Assembly: GCA_964036665.1 (NCBI GenBank)
Contig: OZ038526.1
Coordinates: 2,046,001 to 2,110,000 of the forward strand
Source of the DNA: Gordius sp. MW1
Taxonomy: Eukaryota; Nematomorpha; Gordioida; Gordea; Gordiidae
Direction: 5' to 3'
Length of the DNA stretch: 64,000 bases
Shown here piece by piece: positions 30,579-41,819 of this stretch (the stretch's first letter is position 1; each line of letters opens with the position of its first letter). The notes beneath the pieces were generated by a model. The model was not told the DNA's origin. It was given only the letters and a program-made list of their open reading frames with translations, and searched no databases. Made by a program: the position numbers and the translations under genes.

Positions 30579-30719
30579 GGACTAATGTCCCCAATAGGAT
30601 GCTTATATGGTGCAACAGCCACCTTGGCTGTGTACAGTTATTAATCAAATTCCATGGCTTGACTACCCCCCCCCCCCCATCACCAATAAAAGGCCACCAA
30701 AAGGTGTAATTAATCATGG

Positions 30720-31755
30720 TTGTTAATTAAAATTGGGTTTTTACTTTATTTTTAAAATTTGATTGTTGTATTTTAAAACAGTTTGTTAAATTTAAATTTA
30801 TTTAAAAAAATGGAACAATAAAAATGCTATTTACAAAAAACCCGGAAGAAAACACTCATTTACACCTTGCAAAGAAATTAAATATTATAAATCATCTATT
30901 AACAAAAGCTATTTTTGGATTAAAATTTATATTAAAATAAACTGCATAAATTTTAATTACTTTGGATGTTGCAAGATAGCTTGATTGCTCTCTATATTTA
31001 ATATACTTTTGATTCCCAAATCATTTTCTATAATTACAATAATGAAGAGTGAAATGTTTTTAGCTTAATATGAATTTTACAAATAGATATGCTTATAGAA
31101 TATTCAATAACTAATAATTAAAATAAATATTATGGTACTATTATTGTATATTTTATGAGAATAAACTTATATACTTTGTAGCAACTTTAAATAAGTTTAT
31201 CATTGCAATAGAAAACTCACCCCTTTTAGAGAATGGTTTTAAACGAATAGCTACATTTATTTTAGACGCAGCAGGGTTTGCCATACTAAATTTAAAAACA
31301 TGTATGAAACATTATTTGTGTTCTAGAAACATGTGTTCTTGATTCTAAAAATGCTAAACAAGCCTAATCTTTTTTCATCATCAATTCATCACTAATAAGT
31401 AAATTCTAATTTATACAAAAAATTTATTCTAACAAGAAAAGAACATAAATTAATTTTAAGGATATTATAAAACTTTATAGCCGTCTTGTGGGATTTTTAA
31501 AAATATTTATAATGACTTATAACTTGATTAGAAACGTTTCATTTTAGCCTTGTTGAAAGGTCTTAAGCGTCAATCAGCAATTTTATTTGGCATAAGGTAC
31601 AAAAATAAATATAAATTTAGTCATTGGTGGCAAACCATAAATATAAAAATTGTTTAATTAATATTATAAATGTGTCCGGAATTTGGGATTATTATCAACA
31701 AAGAAATATGTAAATTTTTACTATAATATCTGTTATAACTCAAATCAAATTAAGG
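30720..31755. other. AT-rich stretch without recognised features
   Basis: No coding similarity, paired ends or tandem array seen. Confidence 0.4.
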
Positions 31756-31759
31756 TCTG

Positions 31760-31903
31760 TGTAGAGGATAATTGACGAAATGTAACTTACGCTTAAGTTC
31801 TATAATACTGGTGGAGTAAAAGACAACGCAACAGATGTCATTATCTTCCTTCTCGCGTGATATTTCCTTATCGCGTGATATTTCCTTATCGCGTGATTTT
31901 TGA
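31760..31903 (+). repeat. 5' LTR of gypsy element A, truncated
   Basis: Matches the first ~140 bases of the 3' LTR. It has one extra unit of the tandem TTATCGCGTGATATTTCC repeat and stops at the inversion breakpoint. Confidence 0.8.
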
Positions 31904-32730
31904 TAAACTTTGCGAAGTACGACGTCAGCCTCAAAAGGATTTAACTTCCGTTTTGTTAGTCAGCTGTCCCCAATCGCTAACCACTTTAACCTTCTCACCT
32001 TTATTCCTTGGTTGCTGATAATGTATCCCAATAACGTCACTTGTGTTACACCAATCACCGTTTTGGAAAAGTTTGGTCTAAAACCCCATTTGTGCAACGT
32101 GGTGAGCACTTTATGCAATCGGCTGTTGTGGACCTCCTCTGAATCACCCACTATCAATAAGTCGTCCATGTATATCACCACACCTTCCATGCCCCCAAAT
32201 AATTGATCCATAGTTTTCTGGAAAATGGCCGGTGCACAATTAAGTCCAAATGGCATTCGCTTGACTCCAAAAAGGCCCTTGTGCGTTGAAATTGTTAGAA
32301 AGAGGCTTGTTTCCCAGCTCACGCCCAATTGGTGGTACGCCTTGGCCAGATCAATTTTCGTGAAGTACGCTGCGTTTTCCAGTTTAGTGAGCAAATCGTC
32401 AATCGTGGGAAGCGGGTACCGTAATCCTTGCGCATATTTGTTAACTGTAAAACGATAGTCGACGCAAAGTCAGAGTTTCCCGTCATTCTTCCGAACAGGC
32501 ACCAACGGGCTTGCCCAACAGGAATACTCGACTGGCGCGATCACGTCATCTTTCAACCACTTGTCCAACTCTTCTTCGACCTCCCTCCTCCATGCTAAGG
32601 GCACTCGCCGCGCGGGAATGAATACTGGCTTAACCCCGATTTCTATCGGCACGTCCACTTCAATGTCCCGTACCGCCTGCGGAATTGTCCCCTCCTGCCC
32701 TGTCATCCGCCGCACCATCTCTTCGCCCAG
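31890..32730 (-). pseudogene. inverted reverse-transcriptase block of gypsy element A
   Basis: Minus-strand frames show the RT N-terminal side (PVFIPARRVPLAWRREVEEE, DKWLKDDVIAPVEYSCWASP, VPVRKNDGKL), then DLAKAYHQLG, MPFGLNCAPAIFQKTMDQL and the catalytic YMDDLL, then GYIISNQG and LRLTSYFAKFIKNHA. A stop near 32471 and frame changes break it. Its C-terminal end abuts the LTR and its N-terminal end abuts RNase H, the reverse of normal order. Confidence 0.88.
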
Positions 32731-33723
32731 TTAATACAACCCATCCAAAGGTTAACAAGAGCGAATGTAGCCTTCCATTGGGACGAAGAGCAACAGTTAG
32801 CTTTCGGAAACATCAAGAATGCGCTCGTTACCGCACCAGTATTAGCCTATTTCAATGGAGATTGGGAGACGGGGTTAGTAGTCGATGCGTCGGGAAAAGG
32901 TCTAGGGGCGATTTTGCAACAACGACCGACAGATGGAAAGTGGAGAGTGGTGGCGTACGCGTCAAGAGCTCTAAGCGAGGTGGAGGGGCGATACTCTACG
33001 ATCGAGCGCGAGGCTTTGGCCGTCGTCTACGGACAAAAGAAATTTAATGATTTTGTTCAGGGAAGGGAGATCATTGTAATAACGGACCACAAGCCGTTGA
33101 CTTACATATTTGATCAAAGCAAGAGAGGGAAAGAACAATGGTCTCCTCGCATTACACGTTGGGCGATATTCGTATCGGGTTACGCGGCCAAATTCGTTTA
33201 CAATAAAGGTGAGGATAACGCGGCCGACTTTTTATCTAGACAACCAAGCGAACAGGCCTTCCAAGTTACCGAGGAGGTGCTAGAGGATACCGCAAACGCG
33301 TTTATCTCACTGGAAGTTATACAACAATACACCGCCACCGACAAGACATTACGGCAGCTCAAAGAGTGGATTAGAGGTACGCGCTATATAACAGTAGTGG
33401 TCGGGCCAATGCTACACTACCAAAAGTACCTACCTAAGCTGCACGAATCAAGGGGAGTGATTTTTTACAAGGGCCGAAGGGTAGTGGTGCCAATGAGGCT
33501 AAGATACAGGGTGTTACATAGATTACACCAGGGCCACGTGGGGGTCAAACGGATGCTGCAGGTAGCGGCACAATATGTTTGGTGGCCATCCTTAACGCGG
33601 GACATCTCAGACCGAACGAAGAGTTGCAGGAGGTGCAACATCACGGCCGCCGCAGCGAAAAGGGCGCCTTTGATTAAGTGCGATGAGGACGCTAAACCTT
33701 GGACCCAAGTTCATGTCGATTAA
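32731..33723 (+). pseudogene. gypsy A RNase H and integrase zinc-finger frame
   Basis: Open from LIQPIQRLTR through RNase H (acidic residues in VVDASGKGLGAIL, STIEREALAVVYG and ITDHKPLTYIF) to the integrase HHCC finger (HRLHQGH then CRRC). It ends at a single TAA after QVHVD, where the frame would otherwise continue into the integrase core. Confidence 0.88.
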
Positions 33724-33732
33724 TTTGGGCCG

Positions 33733-34665
33733 GTGCGGGGTAGATCCTATTTAGTTATGGTGGACAGCGGGACGAAGTGGCTCGAGGTTTTCAAGCTAGA
33801 GGGTACATCAACCGAAGTGATAATCAATAAGCTGTCCGAAGCGTTCGCGAGGTTTGGAAACCCGCCCTGCCTAGTATCGGATAATGGCCCCCAGTTTAGG
33901 AGTCAAGAGATGCGAACATTTTGCAATCGAAGGGGAATACGTCAGGGGTGGTCAGCGCCCTACCATCCGGCGTCTAATGAACTAGCCGAGAGGTATGTTC
34001 GGTTAGCAAAGGAAGCAATAGTCAGCAACGTATCCGACATAGGGTTAAACATGTTCCTTGAGAATTACAGAGCAACGGTGCACCCAACGACGCGTGTAAG
34101 CCCGGCCGAGGGTATGCTCAAGAGGAAGATCCGAACCGAGTGGGAAGTATTAAGAGAACCTAACGCCCTTCAGTGGAGAGATGCAGGAAAAGTTCGAGCG
34201 TTCGACGTCGGGGACCCAGTGTGGGTGCGCATGTTCCTGGGGCCCGATAAGTGGGTGGATGGCACCATTATTGCCAAGCGAGGGGCGCACTCGTTTGACG
34301 TTAAGGCCCTAGGAAGGCGCCATCATCGACATTTAGATCAGTTGAGACGAAGGAAAATATTGGACTGGAGGATGGTGGGACATGAAAATTGGTGTCCGGA
34401 CCGGAATACACCCACGCGATCGAGTCCCATTGTAAACGATTCAATAGATTCAAGCCCCTTACCAACAACGTCCAGACTAGGTGCCCTGTCAATAATTCCC
34501 AATGACTATGCCACTACAGAAGCGGGGGAACACAATGCCCTACCCATGGCCCCGGAGCTTAACAACGCCCCGCCTGAAGGTAGATACCCACGCCGGGTAC
34601 GACAGGCCCCAAGCTACCTAAAACACTATCTTTGTGAAAAGGGGGGAAGTGTAGAGGATAATTGA
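33733..34665 (+). pseudogene. gypsy A integrase core and C-terminal domain
   Basis: DDE residues are visible in MVDSGTKWLEV, VSDNGPQFRS and ASNELAERYVR, with a C-terminal GDPVWVRMFLGPDKWVDGTI segment (an SH3-like fold in the family). The frame is otherwise open to GGSVEDN, next to the purine tract. Only the upstream stop separates it from RNase H. Confidence 0.88.
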
Positions 34666-34930
34666 CGAAATATAACTTACGCTTAAGTTCTATCATACTG
34701 GTGGAGTAAAAGACAACGCAACCGATATCATTATCTTCCTTATCGCGTGATATTTCCTTATCGCGTAATTTTTATAGCTTTTATCGGGATTATTCTCGTT
34801 GTGATATATATTTTCTCGCGGACATAGATCGCATGTTTCTGCGCGCGCGTGTTCCTTGAAAAGGGAATTGATTTCTAATAAAGTCAAATCGAATAATCCC
34901 AACAGTCAGTGTCTTATTAATGATTGTACA
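34650..34930 (+). repeat. 3' LTR of gypsy element A
   Basis: 281 bp, TGTAGAGG to TTGTACA, with an AATAAA near 34877 as poly(A) signal. Confidence 0.82.
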
Positions 34931-35073
34931 GTCTCTTCCATCTTGAGCGAGTGAGGGTGAATCTAGTTTACTATTCGTCACAATTTTGTCCACTAGTCCT
35001 TTCCACATAATACAAGATCTTCTCCTACTCCGGCTGCACCATCATATCTTATACTTTTTAATTTACATATTTC

Positions 35074-35220
35074 CATTGGCGTATCCAAGGTGAAGATGGG
35101 GGGGGGGCCCCTCTAAAAAATTAGATTAAAATTATGGCTAAAATTTTAAATAATAATGATTTTGCTCCTCCATAAATCATTATTGCCCTCCTCTAATTCC
35201 AATGCTGGTTACGCCCATGC
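35074..35220. mobile_element. GGGCGTAGCC-type MITE
   Basis: Ends ATTGGCGTATCCAAGG and GCTGGTTACGCCCATG. Confidence 0.65.
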
Positions 35221-35259
35221 ATCTTTCCAATATGTATTTAATATTGGTCCGCACCACCT

Positions 35260-35560
35260 AGCATAACCGTTTTTGGCCTGAAACAGTCATTCTATGGTCG
35301 AGCTAAGTATACCCCAAGCTTCAGCAATTCCTTTTCATCCTCATGGCTAGTAATAACTTTTCTTCTAAAACCATTAATGATCACGTTCACTTCATAGAGT
35401 TAGGCAGGTAATAGGATGGATTTATAAGCTTTGCTTCAAAATATTGACATCTTCTTGTCGCACATTATATTGGATTTAATTTGCCCTTAAAGTCATCCTT
35501 TATAAGGTCGTGCATTATTTGCCTAACGTCCCTGATGTAGCATAGGAGCAAAATATTATT
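35260..35560 (-). pseudogene. weak remnant of a non-LTR reverse transcriptase C-terminus
   Basis: A minus-strand frame reads YKSILLPA, then a stop, then LYEVNVIINGFRRKVITSHE and DEKELLKLG. The pattern resembles the LLYGCE.W..T..DEK.LL.FE region of LINE reverse transcriptases. Similarity is faint. Confidence 0.35.
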
Positions 35561-36099
35561 GTAATATCCCTCATGCAATTATCCCCACATCTTTACTAAA
35601 TGTTGGTAAATACGTCGCTTCCCCATACCTTTCCCTTTAGCCCGCATTAATTGTTTCAATTACTTTTTGATATGTTTATAATATTATAAAGCAGGTCTCT
35701 GTAAGACCAAAGATTAAATAATGTCATGAAATAAGAGCGCAGATAAGCGCGCGCGCACTCTGGTTCTGCTTAAAAGAATATATATATAACGTCTGCCTCC
35801 TAAGCAACATTCATAAATTTCTTTTCCCAAAAAACGTTTTTATCATTATAAAAGAGATTCAACAACAAATAAAAATTTAGCTTTCAAGAGCCGCTAGAAG
35901 TTAATAAACTTTCAATAAATCACTTTATAAACCCTCTGGTAAATCTTCAGGTGAAGATTAAATGATCTAACTGCAAAAGTCATATTTTAAATGGGACTTC
36001 AAATCGCTCTAAAAATTTAAAATTTTATGGTACTCGTTTGATCATTAGTCATTAAATTTTAATAACTTTCTGTTTTTGGCATTTTCCTTTATTTTGTTA

Positions 36100-36645
36100 T
36101 GTTTATCGACACATAGGCGGGTGTGGAGAATAAAGTAAAAACAAATAATATGACGGAAGTATATAGACGTATGAAGTGATTAAAGGAAAGATGAGGGAAG
36201 ACAACAGATACACACATTTGTTTTTATGTATTGATGCATTCAAATATTTTTATAATGGTCTTTGTCTCATGAATACTGCACACATTTGTTTTTATGTAGT
36301 GATGCATTCGAATATTTTTATGATGGTCTTCGTCTAGTGAAGGTTCAGGGTATATACAATACACAATCCAAATTTATTATATCCACAAGACCAAGATCAC
36401 AAAAATAATATGTATGCAGTATTCACTAGATGAAGACCATCATTAAAATATTCGATTGCATCACTACATAAAAGCAAATGTGTACAGTATTCATGAGACA
36501 AAGACCATCATAAAAATATTCGAATGCATCACTACATAAAATGTGTGTGTCTGTTTTTCCTTTAATCACTTAATACGTCTATATACTTCCGTCATATAAT
36601 TTGTCTTTACTTTATTCTCCAGACCCGCCTTTGTGTCGATAAACA
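36100..36645. mobile_element. foldback element with ~90-bp terminal inverted repeats
   Basis: The left end TGTTTATCGACACATAGGCG and the right end are inverted copies for about 90 bp (through a GACGGAAGTATATAGACGTA motif). Inner arms repeat GTAGTGATGCATTCGAATAT and its complement two or three times, so nearly the whole element can fold back. No coding sequence and no clear target duplication. Confidence 0.8.
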
Positions 36646-36649
36646 CACC

Positions 36650-38075
36650 ATATTTAAACTTTTTTAACCTCAATAAAAATAAACATTTAAAAGTAAACTT
36701 TATACAAATGATAATTATGTAACTATACAAAGGAGGCCGAGGGGATTGTGTAAGTAAATTAGAAGAACTGCGAACAGAGGACTTCATTATCTTATACTTA
36801 ATAATATATAATTTTACAAAAGGGGGGTTTAGCGATGGTGTGAAAATATAATACTTTTTGTTAAGTAATTTCCAATACGATTTTGTATTTATAGTTATTG
36901 TTTTCTCCCCCTGGGTGGTGGGCATGGTTAAACGATCCATTGTCTGGACGGGCATGTATAAAAAAGCTGATGTTAATTAAATATTTAAAATCCTCATTAA
37001 TTTAAGAAATTTACCGACTTCCGCCTAAATGTCAACCCACGAAAAAAATGGTTTTCTTTGAACTATCTCTTTTAATTACCGTACAATGGCCTACTGCTTT
37101 GATTTTGTTGAGGCGAATAAAAACTATTAATACGGTCTTACATTACTATAAAAGTTATTAATGCGGTATATACATTAAAATAAGAACTATGTAAGTTGTT
37201 CTTACATTCCAACAAAAACTATTAGAGTCACCTCCTCCTTTTATTGAGAAACCCTAAACGCGGGGCTGTTCAGAGATAAGGTTTCTAATGACCGGAGTTT
37301 AACTACATCGAACTACGAAGGGAGTCACGGAAACATCTCGCCTGCTCCTCGCTAGGTTCGCTGTCATTTTCAAACACTTCGGGAGCAAGTGTTTAGCTTT
37401 ACACCCTTTTTTGATTCATTTTTATATTTGGGAGTGTTGCTATAAATAGATATGATTATGATTACCCAGTGTCGTCGAATTTAATTACCCTGCCTTTTCG
37501 TATTCCTATATAAATAGATTCTGTGGTGTTTCCCTTTAAATATTATCGATTTTTGTTTATCCCCCACTTACATGTTACGCTTCTTAATATATTTATCGAT
37601 TTTTGTCAATAATATAAACCTATACGCTACTCGCTTATGATAGTAAAAACAGTCATCGATGTTACTTACTACCTTTCCCTAAAAAGGAATTCTACCGCTT
37701 GTGTTCGCATATATATATATATAAAGATTATGATATAGATCAGATTATTATTTGGAATAAAAGGTGTAATAAAAATATTTGCGTGGAACACCACACCTCC
37801 CCCTTTATCGGGAAGTCGGTAGACTTGAAGTCCTACCGTTCCGATAAAGGTATAGGGGTTCAGTTTTGTTCAAAACCATTTAAAGATCGAGGCGGACTTA
37901 GGTCGAGGTGGCGATTTACCAAATTTATTAATCAAAGTAATTCTTAGGTATAACACACAATATAATTTTTTCACAATTGCTGACATCTAGCCCATTCATT
38001 TAATTTATCGTTCTGCTTTTGCCCTCGGAACTGATTCATGGCAAAGGGGAACACCACAGTTAAATACCACAGTAA
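36650..38075. other. stretch without a recognised gene
   Basis: An imperfect hairpin, CCTTTATCGGGAAGTCGGTAG against CTACCGTTCCGATAAAGG, lies at 37800-37850. The open frame covering it has no family resemblance. Confidence 0.35.
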
Positions 38076-38511
38076 CATATGCAAAATTTAATATAGGCAA
38101 GGGTTAGGGTTAGATTTAGTGTTTGCATCTAGTTGCGTAATACATGTTATATTATGCCAAAAACCAATCAGAACCTTTAAAAATATAGCCGGTTAATGTG
38201 TATTTATACGCCGTTTCAAATAGTTCCCAAAATGAGCAAAATGTAATATAGGCTTAAAAAAATCAAAAATATATTATAGATAATTTAACAAATATCAACA
38301 AGAACAAAATATTTTAATTTAAACAATTAATAGGTACTTGTAGGGGAGGGCATAGGGTAATTATCAATGGTAACCTATTCAAAAACGAAAAATTTAAAAT
38401 TTTTGATTTAATTGGCCAATGATCATTTTTTCATTGGTCAGTAGCCAGCGGAAGGTCAAAAAAATGTTATGCTATATATAAGTGATATAATATTCAAAAA
38501 TATTTTGAGGT

Positions 38512-38560
38512 CTAATAGCTCAGTGGATTGAACGTCTGACTAGCTTCAATGGTTATACAA
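38512..38560 (+). other. tRNA-like A-box sequence
   Basis: GGTCTAATAGCTCAGTGGAT followed by TGAACGTCTGACT resembles the 5' half of a tRNA (acceptor strand, D arm, anticodon stem) but lacks a 3' half. It is probably a degenerate tRNA-derived part of the repeat, not a gene. Confidence 0.4.
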
Positions 38561-39400
38561 TATATAAAATTTACCCAATGCTCATTTTTTTCCATTGGTC
38601 AGTATCAACAGATACTCTATAAGTCAATGATAGCCAAAAAAAACGGAAAAAAAATTTTGATGCTCATTTTGGCCAATGGTCATTTTTTTCCATTGGTCGG
38701 CAGCCAGCACACGGTAAAAGTGGATATAAATTCATAAGAGTAAAAAAAACGAAAAAAAAATTTTCGAATCACATTTTGGCCAATGGTCATTTTTTTCCAT
38801 TGGTCAGCAGCCAGCGGACGGCCAAAAAGTCATAATAGCAATGGTAGGAACAGGAACAATCATAATAGTCAAAAAAACCGAAAAAAAAATTTTCGAATAA
38901 CATTTTGGCCAATGGTCATTTTATTCCATTGGTCAGCAGCCAGCGGACGGCCCATAATTGCAATGGGAGGATCAGGAACAATCATAATAGTCAAAAAAAA
39001 ACGAAAAAAATAATTTCGATTCACATTTTGGCCAATGGTCATTTTTTCCATCGGTCAGGAGCCAGCGGACGGCCAAAAAGTCATAATAGCAATGGTAGTA
39101 ACAGGGACAATCATAAGAGTCAAAAAAAACTCCGGGATTCTAACCCGAAAACTAGTTAAATTGCATAGCAATTAAAGGTAAACAACTTTTATTTATGTTT
39201 ATTATATAACATTGGTCAGCAGCCAGCGGACGGCCAAAAAGTCATAATAGCAATGGTAGAAACAGGAACAATCATAATAGTCAAAAAAAACGAAAAAAAT
39301 AATTTCGATTCACATTTTGGCCAATGGTCATTTTTTCATTGGTCAGCAGCCAGCGGACGGCCAAAAATTCTTATTATCAATGATAGTAACAAGAACAATC
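38560..39400. repeat. tandem hairpin units of the HINE-like element
   Basis: Units of roughly 105-130 bp carry GGCCAATGGTCA, T-rich spacer, CCATTGGTCAGCAGCCAGCG and GACGGCCAAAAAGTCATAAT. The same units, inverted, fill 51190-52170. Confidence 0.85.
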
Positions 39401-39710
39401 ATAAGAGTCAAAAAAACTCCGGGATTCTAACCCCAAAACTAGTTAAATTGCATAGCAATTAAAAAGTAAACAACTTTTATTTATGTTTATTATATAATAT
39501 ACTTATGCACTAATTTAACGTAGCAATTAAAACCCGACCCCGCCCGAAAGCGAGGGAGATAGAGATGAGGGGTGGGGCACCTCTTATGCATTAATTTAAA
39601 AAATAACACAGCTAGGGAGATAGAGATGAGGGGTAGGGCACCTCTTTCTCATGCATTAATTTAAATAAGCGATAACCTAATATACCCAATGCAAATAGAT
39701 AGGAGGGTAA

Positions 39711-39833
39711 CGGACGGACAACGGACGGACGGACAGCGGACGGACGGACAACGGACGGACGGACAACGGACGGACGGACAACGGACGGACGGACAACGGA
39801 CGGACGGACAACGGACGGACGGACGGACAACAA
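39711..39833. repeat. 15-bp minisatellite (CGGACGGACGGACAA)n
   Basis: About eight units; the frame through them reads (RTDGQ)n on one strand. Open frames here are artefacts of the repeat. Confidence 0.92.
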
Positions 39834-40047
39834 AAAACGAGCCCATAAATTGCATAGCAATTAAAACTCTAATTTTTTAAATCATGTTTGTAAAATAATT
39901 TTTTTAAAGATTATAACCATGCTTTTAATAAATAATCATCAAAAATTTACTTTATTCTAGTGTAGGCGGTAAAACAAGACGAGACATTAATATTTAAAAA
40001 AAAGGGAGTTCAGCTAATCATTAAAAAGTTTTGTGATATCCATTATG

Positions 40048-41237
40048 CATGGGCGTTGCCAAGGGGGGGGGCAGGGAGGGGCGGCTGCCCCCCTCTAAAT
40101 CCAAAAATTTGGCAAAATTTATTAAAATTATGGCTAAAAGTTCAAAAAATGTTCAGCTTGCCCTTCCCTAAATCATTTTTGCCCCCCTCTAATTGATATG
40201 CTGGCTAGAGATCTGCACGGGCAGGCCAAGGCCCGTCCGGCGGGTACGGACAGGCTTTGTATCATAAAAATTTCAACGGGCCGGGCCCGGACGGGCATAA
40301 CAATTAACGAAACGGGCTCGGGCGGGCCTGAAATTTTTTTAACGGGCCTGGACGGGCCTGACGTTTTATAATCGGGTTTGAACGGGTCAGAGATTATATA
40401 AACGGTCATGTATTACAAAGGTTCTTTATCAAATATATAGATTATTAATTACTCTATTTATTTAACCTTTAATTGTATATCCTGCAGCATTAATTCCTTT
40501 ATCAAGCGCTAAATTTAAACATGTTTATTCTATTCGCTATAGATTTTCGTTTACATAATTTAAGATTATAGTTTCGTATATTTTTTTATAAGTTTAAATA
40601 CTTAGTTACAATGCACCAACATTAAAATTTAAGTTCTATCACAAATTTTACTGGTAATTATTAGGGCCATATATAATAAATATTTTTGTTCTAATCTAAA
40701 ACTTAGGTGTGTTAATTGATAGAAATTAATCAAATCAATGTAAACTGCTTATTGAAAGTTGAACATTCTCAGGTAATTTTATTAAAGTATTGGTAACATT
40801 TTAACTTCTTAGGTGTATTAACTTAAATTAATCAAAAAATAACTTGTTAAAAGTGAAATATTCTCCTAAAGTAATTTAATGGTAGTACTATATTGAACTT
40901 TTTGGTGTATTAACTGCAGAAATAATTGATGATTTAATATTTTTACTTGATAATTATTAATTTTTTTAATAAATATGTCAAAAAATAAAATAAAATTTTG
41001 TGAAATTTTTGATGGGGCCGGGCACGGAGATCTTTAAAAAAAATTAAACGGGTTTTGGCGGGCCTGACGTTTTTAACGGGTACGAACGGGCCTGAAAAAT
41101 TTACGGACGGGCTTGAAGTGTTGAAAAAAACATTACGGGCGGGCACAGACGGGCCTTGAAGTTTTTAAAACGGGTACGGACGGGCCGACCTTCTAAAAAC
41201 GGCCCGTTGCAGATCTCTAATGCTAGCAACGCCCATG
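40048..41237. mobile_element. GGGCGTAGCC-type MITE split by a nested element
   Basis: Left half 40048-40205 (CATGGGCGTTGCCAAGGG) and right half 41220-41237 (GCTAGCAACGCCCATG) are separated by the hAT-like element below. Rejoined, the halves make a normal-length copy. Confidence 0.8.
40206..41219. mobile_element. hAT-like non-autonomous element nested in a MITE
   Basis: Terminal inverted repeats TAGAGATCTGCACGGGC and GGCCCGTTGCAGATCTCTA, flanked by 8-mers ATGCTGGC and ATGCTAGC (7 of 8). Near both ends, AACGGGCCTGACG-type motifs repeat. About 1 kb, AT-rich centre, no transposase. Confidence 0.85.
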
Positions 41238-41272
41238 CTTAGACTATATAGACTTCCTCCATTTTGAAGAGT

Positions 41273-41650
41273 GTATTTGGTGTATTTTAACCATGTAATT
41301 TTGCCCTATAACAGTCAATTTACCTTCCTCACTAGTTTATAAATTAAAAAAAACGTCAATAAATTAATATTATACAAAATATTGATGGCACTATATTATT
41401 AAACAAACTTTAATCGCAGTTTTTACATTTTTTATCTTTATGTATTTTTTAAATGATATTTATTTTAAAATGTTGTTTTTGCTATCTACCCACTTTAATA
41501 TTTTTTTATTTACCTTTTTAAAATTATTTAATTTGCGAAAATTAGTAATTTCTATATGCTCACAACGTTGCAATCCTCGTTTCAAAATGGTGGAAGGGTA
41601 CACATTTTGTGCGTTGATAGCAGTCTATTTAGTCTATGCGCCCATGCCAT
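41273..41650 (+). repeat. ~380-bp repeat, copy 1 (second copy at 53938)
   Basis: Starts TTGGTGTATTTTAACCATGT and ends near ACACATTTTGTGCGTTGATA. The whole stretch recurs at 53938-54310 with small differences. The short hydrophobic frame inside is repeated with it and is not supported as a gene. Confidence 0.8.
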
Positions 41651-41819
41651 TATATGTTTATCATAATTTAAAACATCATCAAAATATTTACATTTCTTGA
41701 GTTTAAAATAAAGCAAATCCAAAAATAAGATGTAAATTTCAAGGAAATATATAAATGACGTAATGAGATAAATTGATCATACATTTCGATATTAATTATA
41801 AATCCCCATAGAGCAGAAT

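Larger units (their letters stand above)
31760..34930 (+). mobile_element. Ty3/gypsy LTR retrotransposon A, internally rearranged
   Basis: A partial 5' LTR (31760-31903) and a full 3' LTR (34650-34930) both start TGTAGAGGATAATTGACGAA; a purine tract GGGGGGAAG precedes the 3' copy. Between them, reverse transcriptase lies on the minus strand and RNase H plus integrase on the plus strand, so about 0.83 kb is inverted. Gag and protease are missing, along with the rest of the 5' LTR. Flanks GTCTG and GTCTC agree at 4 of 5 bases as a possible target duplication. Confidence 0.85.
38080..39863 (-). mobile_element. HINE/Helentron-like element, copy B
   Basis: The right end is CCCATAAATTGCATAGCAATT. 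The inside holds a 15-bp minisatellite (39711-39833), several CAACTTTTATTTATGTTTAT motifs, five or six tandem units with a CCAATGG..CCATTGG hairpin, and a TAGGGT-rich stretch near 38100. The parts and their order match copy A at 50686-52496 in inverse orientation. Short inverted ends, a tandem-repeat core and a GTCC-type microsatellite resemble HINE/DINE-1/pearl elements; the class is inference. Confidence 0.7.

Noticed and set aside
31910-32206. Plus-strand frames over 31910-33047
   Set aside because: They are antisense shadows of the inverted reverse transcriptase or off-frame shadows of RNase H.
38512-38585. Possible tRNA gene
   Set aside because: The 5' half resembles a tRNA, but there is no T arm or pairing 3' acceptor strand downstream.
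39612-39880. Repetitive open frames such as (RTDGQ)n and (RPSVV)n on both strands
   Set aside because: They are translations of a 15-bp minisatellite, which is a multiple of three and so stays open in every frame without stops.
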